Assembly (NCBI GenBank): GCA_030522415.1
Contig: CM060112.1
Location: 4,493,501-4,557,500, forward strand
Length of the DNA: 64,000 nucleotides
Direction: 5' to 3'
From: Channallabes apus
Lineage: Eukaryota > Chordata > Actinopteri > Siluriformes > Clariidae
Part shown: positions 1 through 64,000 of the stretch, piece by piece
Position numbering within the stretch: position 1 is the first letter of the stretch
How the letters are laid out: every line of letters begins with the position of its first letter
The notes under the pieces: generated by a model
Told to the model about the DNA's origin: nothing
Seen by the model: the letters and a program-made list of their open reading frames with translations, nothing else
Database searches by the model: none
Position numbers and translations under genes: made by a program

Positions 1-505
1 CCAAATCAAAGGGCTCCGGCAAGTCATAGGAAGTATGACCATATAAGGAATGAGAAAGAAGCGGGAGGGGGCAGGTGCACGAAAGAGAGAGAGAAGCATA
101 TGAAATTTAACACCGCCTAGGGAAAAGGTACAGTTAGAAGTGCTAAGTAACCTAAGAGTGGATCTCTAGCCTATCAGGACAGGTGAACGTGCGAATAGCT
201 TTTTTGGGGGATAAATAATAAAATTATTACACGTCTCATCCAGTTGTTTAGTGGTTTATGATCTATGCTTAGAACAAAAAAGTTTAGCTACAGAAGCTCA
301 AAAAGGAGTTTATAGGAAGTACTGTATAATCACTACTAGGACCTTAAGAATGAATTGCATCCACACATTATGCTTGTGCCAGAACTCCAAATAAAAAACT
401 GAGAAGTGAGACAGAAAAATATATTTTAAATGTATATTTACTGTTTACAGTTTTTTCTGAAATCATTTTTATGTACTTACAGTTAAATACTTTATGTCTA
501 ATTCT
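1..505. other. Intergenic DNA, nothing recognised
   Basis: AT-rich upstream DNA. No gene, transposon end or RNA gene was recognised on either strand. Confidence 0.5.
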
Positions 506-830
506 GCAGCACGGTGGTGTAGTGGTTAGTGTGGTGGGTCCGGGTTCGATTCCCGTCTCTGTGTGCATGGAGTTTGCATGTTCTCTCCCCGTGCTTGGTG
601 GGTTTCCTCCGGGTACTCCGGTTTCCTCCCACAGTCCAAAGACATGCAGGTTAGACTAATTGCCGTTCACAAAATTTCCCGTAGTGTGTGAATGAGTGTG
701 TAGTGTGTGAGAGTGTGTGCCCTGTCCAGGTTGTACCCCGCCTCGTGCCCTAAGCCTCCTGGGATCGGCACCAGGCCCCCCCGTGACCCTGAATACAGGA
801 TAAAGCGGTAAAGATGATGAGTGAGTGAGT
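506..830 (+). repeat. tRNA-headed SINE-type interspersed repeat
   Basis: Starts GCAGCACGGTGGTGTAGTGG, an A-box-like tRNA head, with a perfect B-box GGTTCGATTCC at 543-553. It continues through GGAGTTTGCATGTTCTC and CCTCCGGGTACTCCGGTTTC, widespread in teleost genomes, to a GATGAGTGAGTGAGT tail. A related copy lies on the minus strand near 62190-62558. Confidence 0.8.
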
Positions 831-859
831 AAGAGTGATGTTTAATTCTTTTATTTTTT

Positions 860-1365
860 ATTATAATGTTTATCCCATATCAGACTGGAACCCATACTTG
901 GACTGATCCAAGTACTTGGAAGACGGTCCTGTCCTCGGCTGATGCAGACAGCTGTTCTCTAAGGACTTGTGACTCTGCTCGATAGTTCAGGACTGGAGTT
1001 TCCTACAGTCTACCTGAGCCTCCAGTAACGAACTGGACTCAATATTAACTTCTCCACATCTCCTGTTATAATGAACTTCAAGCCTCCTAACACACAGTAT
1101 GAGTGCAGATCAATCCCTGCTATCCGTAATCACCCAGATGAGGATGGGTTCCCTGTTCTGTCTGGTTCCTCTTAAGGTTTCTTCGTATTGACATCTCGAG
1201 TTTTTCCTTGCCGCTGTCACCGTCGTCCTTGGCTTGTTCATCAGGGACGATCTGCTCATTCCGATTCATGCACATTCACATTCCATACAAACTTCAATAA
1301 TTCTTTTGATTGTGTAAAGCTGCTTTGCAACAATGACAATTGTAAAAAACAAACAAACAAACAAA
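860..1365 (+). repeat. Widespread teleost interspersed repeat, class unassigned
   Basis: Contains GGTTCCTCTTAAGGTTTCTT, GTTTTTCCTTGCCGCTGTCA and AAAGCTGCTTTGCAACAATG, a series recurrent in fish genomes. No ORF of substance. The end fades into an (AAAC)n run. A minus-strand scrap of the same 3' part is in intron 26 (about 55840-55920). Confidence 0.65.
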
Positions 1366-1608
1366 CAAAAAAAATGAAAATACATTTAATTAAATACTTA
1401 CCTTCAATACAACATACAACCCTCCCAACGTTCCCGAGAGATTCACGTTTTTCACTAATCTTTCCTAGTTTCCTCCGGTGGTCAAAATTCTCCCAAATGT
1501 ACTCAATTAAAATACACTTTTCCTTTCTTTTTTTAAACTAGATTTTAAATTAAAAAAGTTAAATATTTATCATTGTTTAATTAACAATGTTTTATTTTCT
1601 TCATTTAT

Positions 1609-1659
<51 letters not shown>

Positions 1660-1663
1660 TATT

Positions 1664-1694
<31 letters not shown>

Positions 1695-1710
1695 TTATTG
1701 TTGTTCTTGT
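1609..1710. repeat. (AAT)n/(ATT)n inverted trinucleotide run
   Basis: About 50 bp of TAA/AAT repeats followed directly by a similar length of ATT/TAT repeats, forming a near-perfect AT-only palindrome that could extrude a cruciform. Other AAT runs occur at 3270-3302 and 3354-3394. Confidence 0.9.
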
Positions 1711-2257
1711 TGTTTAATTACAAATTAAACAAATGTATTAATCCAAAAATAATTGATTAATAAAAATAATTATTAAAACACACACATAAACTCTATATTT
1801 AAACTCAAAGACTATAAGGAGAAACTAGACCACATTAAACCAAAACACAACCCAGACAGAGGTCAAACACACCAGACACAAGAATAAGACACGTCCAACA
1901 GAACTAAATCAGCACACTTACCGAGTCACAGGGCGGAGTTTATCAGGTCAGGGGACATGCAGGGACGAAACTGTAGGAACTGTAGTATTACGTATCCGTC
2001 TATCTACAGTGGTGCTGTGGTGACAAAATGAGATGTAATGAATGGAAGGATCAGGCATGGGTCAAAACCAGGAAGTTTAACAAGAAATCTAAATCAGTGA
2101 ACTTTACAGAACAGGAAATCTGAGGCGGGGAAACACGATAAGACTGATGAGACACACGAGGCTGTAAATAAACAATAGACCCAACGTTCCAAGCTGAAAA
2201 AGGAAGGAAATGCTTATACACACACCAGGAAAATAATCTCCTTCTCTAATTACGTTA
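1711..2257. other. Intergenic DNA, nothing recognised
   Basis: About 550 bp of AT-rich DNA between the trinucleotide palindrome and the mariner relic. No coding or RNA signature. Confidence 0.5.
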
Positions 2258-2662
2258 TGTCGAGGGGCGTTCAAGTCAAACCAGGACTTTGACAAAAATC
2301 GATGGATAACTTGTCTTCCACTTGCGAAAGAGATGCATCTGTCTCTCTGAACTGTACACACCATCATTCACCAACACCACTCGCACATTACAGGAGCTCG
2401 GCTGGGAGATATTGCCACGTACAGTCCTGACCACACTCCAAGACACATGGAGTTCCTAGGAGGCCAGAGTTTCAGATCCTGGCTCCAGCATACTGAGAAA
2501 ACTTTTTACCTTGATGGTGTCCAAGGACCCCTAGTGGAACACTGGGATAAGAGCATTAGTGTAGCAGGGGATTATATAGAGACATAAAGGGAGTTTTTTA
2601 CTCTCATAACTGTGTTATTCTGCACAATAAAAAGTCCTGGTTTGACTTGAACACACCTTGTA
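2258..2662 (+). mobile_element. Deleted mariner-like element
   Basis: About 405 bp with terminal inverted repeats sharing GTTCAAGTCAAACCAGGACT at both ends and TA at 2256-2257 and 2663-2664. The interior is only the 3' half of a transposase gene: a YSPD catalytic-region remnant near 2420 and the C-terminus VEHWDKSISVAGDYIET then stop near 2536-2586. The frame is broken in between. The same family lies at 60458-60760. Confidence 0.85.
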
Positions 2663-2820
2663 TACACCATAAAATGCATCGCACAATTATCCCTTGTTAT
2701 AACTTGTTATAAAAATGAGCAAATATGAAACTGATTCCCATATTAAGAGCTAAAACATATATTTTACTTAAAAGTTGGAGACAGTATTTTTAAACACACT
2801 GTATAAAAATCTGTACACTG

Positions 2821-2869
<49 letters not shown>

Positions 2870-3270
2870 GTGTGTGAGTTGGGAATGGGAGGATTTCACC
2901 TCGGGTCAGTGACGTGTGTGTGAACACCAGCCCCGACCCGTACGGTGTCATTATATTGAAATGTGAACAGAGATCCGATCGATTCAGTCATGAGTGACGA
3001 GTCGGCCTCGGGATGGAGAGAGGCAAGATACACTGCAGACGAACACATCCTCTGTCTCGTAATGAAATTCATTATCGTTATTAGTTCATACATAATTATG
3101 TCATAGGCAATTGTTACAATTATGTTGTTATTTGGGTAAAAAAAATATTCTCATTAATTGTACACATTTTATGCATATTATGCAATTAATATTGTAAATA
3201 TTGGTTCTGTTATCACCTACAGTAATGACAGTCAAATAATTTGTCAATTGTTATAAAGGGTAAGAATAAA

Positions 3271-3307
<37 letters not shown>

Positions 3308-3352
3308 TATATATAGAGAGAGCCAAGTATTTTAATATTAATATTTATATTG

Positions 3353-3393
<41 letters not shown>

Positions 3394-3719
3394 CAGATGG
3401 TTTTTCAATATTATAAATATAAAATATCGCATATTTGTACACAATTACCACAAATTAAAAAAGAGTTTAGAAGTGAGAGTGCAGAAATTTTATCTGATCT
3501 GTGATTACGTAATAACTCTTTTTCAGACTTTTATTTTAAAGCTATGTTTTAAAGCTTTATCTTTTCACAGAAATAACAAAGTAAAATAGAGTAGAAAAGA
3601 GTAATAAAACAAAATGTCCCGTTTAATTTTACATTCAATCTTTTATTTATATTTTATTTAAAATGTTATACATTTATTGTAATCACAACCAGGCAGTTCT
3701 TCTATTTCTACACGTAGTA
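2663..3719. other. Upstream intergenic DNA with microsatellites
   Basis: (GT)n at 2822-2866, AAT runs at 3270-3302 and 3354-3394, and otherwise AT-rich DNA. 2880-3080 is less repetitive but shows nothing recognisable. Confidence 0.6.
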
Positions 3720-3964
3720 TTAGAGCTTTTATTTTGGCCGCAGTGATGAACCGGAAGCGTTTTTTTGTTTTTCCTGATGACCCCTGTCGGGTTTGACACT
3801 GCTGGTTACAGCGCTGCCTGTAATGCCCTTGTTAGAGAGAAAGTGAGCTGTTTAACAGGTTAAAGCGAGCGAGAGGAAACGAAACATGGAATAACAACTG
3901 ATTGAACACATCATCATTGACCTTATGCATGAATAAACACCTTTGATTTAATCCTGTAGAGAGA
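3720..3964 (+). promoter_or_regulatory. opa1 proximal promoter and 5' UTR region
   Basis: This stretch lies directly upstream of the exon 1 start codon at the edge of a CpG-rich zone that continues to about 4180, in otherwise AT-rich DNA. An ETS-type ACCGGAAGCG motif sits at about 3750-3759. GGAA motifs of this kind bind GABP/NRF-2, a common regulator of nuclear genes for mitochondrial proteins. No TATA box is obvious near a likely start, which fits a housekeeping CpG promoter. The exact transcription start cannot be read from sequence. Confidence 0.6.
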
Positions 3965-59245
<55,281 letters not shown>

Positions 59246-59965
59246 TGCAGCAGGTAGCAGCTTCATGTCTGTCTCACACACTGAGACACTCGGAGATGAG
59301 ATATTACACACACACACACACACACACACTTATCAAGTCTCTCTCTCTCTCTTACAGAACTTGCAGACGCCCTGCACCAGAGGCTGACCCGAGACCACGC
59401 CTTCACCCTGATGCACATTTCCTCCTGCTTTTAAACCCCCTGGTGCTCCACAGGTTCTCTTTTTCACCCTCGTGCACTTTCCGGCCAGCGTCCTCTTCCT
59501 AAAGAGCCGAGCGATCATCATCATTGTGACCACACACACACACACACTGGAGGTGACCCAACATGTCGTTAACACGTAATTAAAAACCCACAAGCACTTA
59601 TTAACAACAGCTTCATGCTTTGAAGAAATTCTCGCCCCGCATTATCCCAGGATTTTATTTTTTTTTCCCCCACATTTTTATAATTTCTCTCGCTCTGAAG
59701 GTTCGTCCTGACCTCATGGAGGAATGCTCTTAATTCCACACACTTCATGTGTATAAACAGGTAAATATACATCATGGACATGTAGACGTATGTATATGAC
59801 ATGACGGATCTGTGATCAGCGCGGGGCTCGTCTCAGCACAAACCAAGATATACAGAAACCCTCCCCGTTTTGTTGTCAGTTTGTAATGTTTGCATGTCAC
59901 ATGACGTCGGTTTATTTATTAATTTGCTGTTGAAGGTGAAATAAAAAGGATATTAATTCAACGCT
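59246..59965 (+). other. opa1: opa1 3' UTR with possible intron
   Basis: Sequence from the stop to the inferred cleavage site. A plausible UTR intron spans 59251-59356: donor GCAG|GTAGCA five bases after the stop, and acceptor (CT)n CTTACAG. Human OPA1 also has non-coding 3' sequence in a further exon, as I recall. The rest is unique DNA with a short CA run (59530-59547). Confidence 0.6.
59940..59945 (+). terminator. opa1: Polyadenylation signal AATAAA
   Basis: AATAAA within GGTGAAATAAAAAGG, about 695 bp after the stop codon, followed within 25-35 bases by a GT-containing stretch (GCTGTTGG). It is the first canonical signal after the stop, so cleavage near 59960-59970 is expected. Confidence 0.75.
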
Positions 59966-59969
59966 GTTG

Positions 59970-60457
59970 GATTTCATTCATGGAAATAATAATAAAAAAA
60001 TCAGTTGTGTCTGGAAAAATGTGTTTACTTGGGATTCTTCACAGTGATAAAACAAATATTAGTGTAACTCATTTTAGTTTCTAACATTTACTAGGAAAAC
60101 GTAAAAAAAATAAAAAATTGGTCCCCAAACATACAGTTTGGTAACATTTTTTTATGAACATGTTGATATTGTGCTTTTAACACATTATAACGCATTATAA
60201 TAACTGTTGGTATGCAATGTGAAGATGATTGATTTATTACACATTGTTACTTATTTTTAAAAACAACAATAATCAGACTAATCACAAGACCATAACTAGA
60301 ACTGAACTTTCGAAGTGTTATAACCACTGCTTATAAAACATTATAAATGAGGTCTATATAAACTGTAGAGTTTATTTCTCTAAAACACAAAGCTTTTCTA
60401 TACATATTTAAAACGGTACTTATAATGGTTTGACACATTCATAGTTCATTATACATA
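59970..60457. other. Downstream intergenic DNA, nothing recognised
   Basis: About 490 bp of AT-rich DNA after the opa1 polyadenylation site. No coding or RNA signature. Confidence 0.5.
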
Positions 60458-60760
60458 CATGGGTGTTCAAGTCAAAGTGGGACTTTTGAGAGTTAAAAAC
60501 TCCCTTTATTTCTCTCTATTATCCCCTGCTACACTAATGCACTTATCCAGCGTTTCACTAGAGCTTGGATAACAACGCCAGAAACACTGGCCTCCTAGGA
60601 ACTCCTTTAATGCCCCAAACATGTGGGAATATCTTGAATTGAGGTCAGGACTGTACGGGAGACGTGGCAGTAACTCCCAGTTCCTGTAATGTGCAAGTGG
60701 TGTTTGTGAATGATTGTGTACAGTTCACAGAAAAATGCATCCCATCGATTTTCAAGTATC
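60458..60760 (-). mobile_element. Second decayed mariner-like copy
   Basis: The minus strand reads the same 3' transposase segment as the element at 2258: TGAACTGTACACAATCATTC, CTGACCTCAATTCAAG with a YSPDL remnant, GAGTTCCTAGGAGGCCAGTG, GTGTAGCAGGGGATAATAGA, then the terminal repeat AGTCCCACTTTGACTTGAAC. The 5' half is absent. Stops and gaps make it inactive. Confidence 0.8.
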
Positions 60761-60764
60761 CGGT

Positions 60765-61625
60765 ATTCCACTCACTAAATGTTCATGGGATAGACTGCAG
60801 AAAGAAAAGAAAAAACATCTTGTAGCATCATACTCAAAAAGACTTGAGGCTGTAATTGATGCAAAAGGTGCTTCAACAGCAAAAATCTTTGTTTCTCAGG
60901 GTCTGAGAGTCCTTTTGCTTTTTGTCCAGGTGCTTTTTGGTAAACTCCAGACGTCTGTCATGTGCCTTTTACTGAGGAGTGGCTTTTGTCTGGCCACTCT
61001 ACCATACAGGCCTGATTGGTGGAATGCTGCAGAGATGGTTGTTCTTCTGGAAGGTTCTCTCTCTCCACAGAGAAACACTGGAGCTCTGACAGACTGACCA
61101 TCGGGTTCGTGGTCACCTCCCTGACTGAAGGCTATTCTTCCCTCTAGGAAGAGTTCTGGTGCTTCCAAACTTCTTCCATTTATGGATGATTGAGGCCACT
61201 GTGCTCATCTGGACCTTCAATGCTGCAGAAGTCTGTGCCAGACCTGTGCCTCGATACAATCCTGTCTGAGAGGTCTACAGACAATTCCTTGGACTTCATG
61301 TCTTGGTTTGCGCTGTTAACTGTGGAACCATGTATAGACCGGTGTGTGTTTGTGTCTTTTGAAATCATGACTAATCAACTGAGTTTACCACAAGTGGACT
61401 CTAATGGAATTGTAGAAACATCTCAAGGATGATCAGTGGAAACAGGAAGCACCTGAGCTCAGTTTTGAGTGTCACGGCAAAAGATTTCAAACTTCTTTCA
61501 CGTTGTCATTATGGGGTATTGTTTGTAGAATTTAGAGGAAATTTTTATCCATTTTGAAATAAGGCTGTAACATAATGAAATGTGGAAAAAGTGAAGCGCT
61601 GAGGATACTATCTGGATGCCCTATA
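60765..61625 (-). mobile_element. Rearranged Tc1-like element
   Basis: The minus strand encodes an N-terminal transposase fragment (GRVARQKPLLSKRHMTD near 60960). The plus strand near 60815-60875 reads HLVASYSKRLEAVIDAKGAS, a transposase C-terminus in the opposite direction. The right end carries the familiar terminal sequence AAGGCTGTAACATAATGAAA, then GTGGAAAAAGTGAAGCGCTG. The opposed fragments show internal deletion with inversion or a chimera of two related copies. Confidence 0.75.
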
Positions 61626-62189
61626 CAGCCATCATAGAAAGATTTTTATTTTATGTTAGAAAACCAGGAATAGTTCTGATTGGAGTGAAGCACTAAACAA
61701 ACTAGGATTAACCTTGATGGTTTTATGTTATAAACGCAGTCAGCATTACCGTGTAAAATGCGTTCAAAATCTTTAAGGATGGTAAAATGATTTAAGGCAA
61801 ATAAAATCAATTCCTACTTAATGTGACACAGGACACGTCTAAACTCTAGAACCAGAATTCTCAACTAATAACAGTTCTGAGAACAAGAATGAATCAGACT
61901 TGCGTTTCAAAACTCATGAATTTTTGTGATTCATGTGTCTATGACTTCCTGTGCTCGAATTTATCAAATCAGATGCAGTGTGTATCACACTGAGGAAGTA
62001 CAGACCCACTAGTGATAATGTCAAGAGCTACAATCATCAGTAAGTACTTGGGCATGAAGTTCATTTATTCCACTTGAACCACTAACTTTTCACATGTTAA
62101 GTCAGATTTTGCGATTGTGAATCTAACCAAAAGTCCCCCAAACACACTCTCAAGTATCTGATAACATCTACTGAGTCTACAGTATATTG
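61626..62189. other. Intergenic DNA, nothing recognised
   Basis: About 560 bp of AT-rich unique-looking sequence. No gene or repeat family recognised. Confidence 0.5.
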
Positions 62190-62558
62190 CTTTATCCTGT
62201 AAAGGGGCAGGGGTGGGGTACACTGTGGACAGGGTGCCAGTCCATACAACATGGCACACACACACCTACTATCTGTAATTTTGGCAACATCACATACCCT
62301 AATCTGCATGCCATTGGACTCACTCACTCTTCGTTTTTACCACTTTATCACAGGGGGCCTGGAGCCTATCACAGGGGACTTAGGGCTTGAGGCTGGGTAC
62401 ACCATGGACAGGGTGCCAATACATTGCAAGGCACGCACACATGTGCACACACTCATTACAAACATGCTAACTCCGCACACACAGACCCCGAGGTGGTAAT
62501 CAAACCCGGATCCTGGTGGTGTGAGGCCGCAGTGCTAACCACTACGCCACCGTGCCGC
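62190..62558 (-). repeat. tRNA-headed SINE-type repeat, minus strand, with duplicated tail
   Basis: The minus strand starts GCGGCACGGTGGCGTAGTGG and TTAGCACTGCGGCCTCACAC, with a degenerate B-box GGGTTTGATTACC. It is the same family as 506-830. The tail module (GGACAGGGTGCCA) appears twice, near 62228 and 62408, suggesting a tandem or nested partial copy. Confidence 0.8.
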
Positions 62559-62937
62559 ATGTTTACTTACTTTGTTTCTTTACTTTGTCTATTAGGTCTG
62601 TTTTCTTTTCTTGATGATTCCATCCAATCCATCCGTGTGTGTTTGTGCGAAGTGTTTCTGATAGATAGTCACTGAGTACAGGCTTTACTTTTACATTTAC
62701 TTTCATTCGGAGTCGCTGTGGTATAAGCGGAATAAAGGACATGCTAATAATAGAAAAACCGTTAACTTTAACGTTAACTCGGTTGACAGTATTTGTCTTC
62801 ATCCCACAACACTGTTGTTGATTAGTTTCCTTAAAGCAGCGTGACACTGAGTATCTTCCTCCGAACATATTGCTTAGAATTTTCTAGAGATTATTTTTGT
62901 GAAAAGATTGCCTAAGACTGGCTAGTTATTGAAATGG

Positions 62938-62974
<37 letters not shown>

Positions 62975-64000
62975 ACACAAGACCGCGCTGGTGAGGTACA
63001 TGTCCTGCAGCTAATAAAGCGGCGCGAATATGAGCCGTGGTGTGTGTAAGTGCGAGATTGCTGAATAAAACAGAAGGCTGAGAGGTTCTTTAACTTCTGG
63101 GCATCCTCTCGCGTTTCACAAGGGTTTGATTGTTACTGGCATCAACATGACTGGAGGGGGCAGAGCGAACCGAGGGGGTGAGACGTGATGGGGGATTTCT
63201 GTTTCCTCCTGTCTAGTCTTCCTGACTGGGTATGTCCAGCACCTGAGGGTTCCATATACATCCATACATTTACACGTACTGTATACTCGGTACACACACA
63301 CTGTACGCTTGAGCTAGCCTTGATTGGCACAGGCTGCTTGAGCTCCTCCAGAGAACACTAATATATTCCCAGTTTGGGAGTAAAAGTAAGGAACTGGAGG
63401 CTTTTTTTTTTTTTTTTTTTGCTTGAGAAAGAGACCTTAACCTAATGACTCTGTACCGTCTCAATAGACCAGAGAAAGAGAAGTCAACCTCCAGCAGAAT
63501 GCCTTTGTGCTATCAGATAACCAGCTTCTGAGGAGGGGGAGGACACACTATATGGCCATTAGCATCTCTAAAGGCCGTCACGTTGAGTAATAGCCCGGGC
63601 CAGAGCGCTACACCGGCTCAGTTTGTGTTTTGCTCTATTATACGCATTACACAAAAGAGCCGAATACTGGTAAAGACCTGTCAAATGTGCCACCGCTGCC
63701 GACGCTCACAAAGCTTTATTTCTTTCCCGGCAAAAAGGACGGACTTGTTCTTTTTCTGACTCTTTCTTTCATTTTCCTCCCACCCTCCTTTTTTTTATCC
63801 AGGGGGTTGCGTTGAGGGAGGGCCGAGTGAGTCAGTCGGTGAATAAAGCTTGGGAAAAAGAAATAAATTTGGTAGTGCTCAGGCAGTTTTGGTCATGTTA
63901 CCGTTTGTTCGCAGGCTTGTCTTTGGCAGCGGGTCTTCCCCCTCGGGCTTTGCCGTGTCTCACTCTCATGCAGACGCCAGTTGATGAAGGGCCCTGCGAG
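62559..64000. other. Downstream intergenic DNA with a low-repeat block
   Basis: (GT)n at 62943-62972 and poly-T at about 63402-63420. 63430-63720 is low in repeats and holds CTATATGGCC-type and TATCAGATAACC words, so it may be a regulatory element. No convincing exon is present up to the window end. Confidence 0.4.

Noticed and set aside
506..580. A genuine tRNA gene
   Set aside because: A and B boxes are present, but no cloverleaf with paired acceptor stem could be made; the sequence continues into a SINE body.
3241..3504. Asn-rich open frame
   Set aside because: Created by two AAT trinucleotide runs; no domain or splice context.
63916..64000. Possible exon of the next gene after CGCAG at the window end
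   Set aside because: One frame is open to the edge but no family is recognisable and the pyrimidine tract is weak; too short to support.

Overview
The window is vertebrate nuclear DNA, almost certainly from a teleost fish, possibly a catfish-like lineage (a guess). It has long AT-rich introns, dense CA/GT microsatellites, and several decayed fish-type Tc1/mariner, hAT and tRNA-headed SINE repeats. I saw no bacterial, viral or CRISPR content.

One gene dominates: a complete plus-strand copy of opa1, the dynamin-like mitochondrial inner-membrane fusion GTPase, from the start codon at 3965 to the stop at 59243-59245. I placed 27 constitutive coding exons with matching splice phases. They total 2883 nt, giving a 960-residue protein, the same length as human isoform 1 as I remember it. 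Landmark residues fall at the human numbers: S1 cleavage at R194/A195, G1 lysine K301, G2 T323, G3 D398, G4 T467-D470, paddle W771/W775/W778, and C856/C874. Two vertebrate alternative exons are also present: 4b at 7874-7921 and 5b at 14148-14291. Together they predict proteins of 960, 976, 1008 and 1024 residues.

Layout. 1-3700: upstream DNA with a SINE, another teleost repeat, a decayed mariner element and trinucleotide repeats. 3720-4180: CpG-rich promoter with an ETS/GABP-type motif, then exon 1. 4690-5592: a 29-bp minisatellite in intron 1. 5733-26248: exons 2-19, with a TA-flanked MITE (8800-9649), a nearly intact Tc1-like transposon (15330-16953) and an hAT remnant. 26370-43600: a satellite of about 17 kb inside intron 19, made of 49/52-bp monomers with nested higher-order duplications. 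44067-47206: exons 20-26. 47207-59180: a 12-kb last coding intron with repeat relics, a CTCF-like site, GC-rich low-repeat blocks and a 289-bp inverted repeat close to the last coding exon. 59181-59965: exon 27, a possible 3' UTR intron and a polyadenylation signal. 59966-64000: downstream DNA with a second mariner copy, a rearranged Tc1 relic, a SINE and non-repetitive blocks.

The most unusual items are the satellite array with its 1.2-, 4.2-, 4.8- and 5.5-kb repeat offsets, the (UG)27 tract at the exon 15 acceptor, the GC-AG donor after the exon carrying the S1 site, and the hairpin-forming inverted repeat in the last coding intron. No previously undescribed protein system was found.
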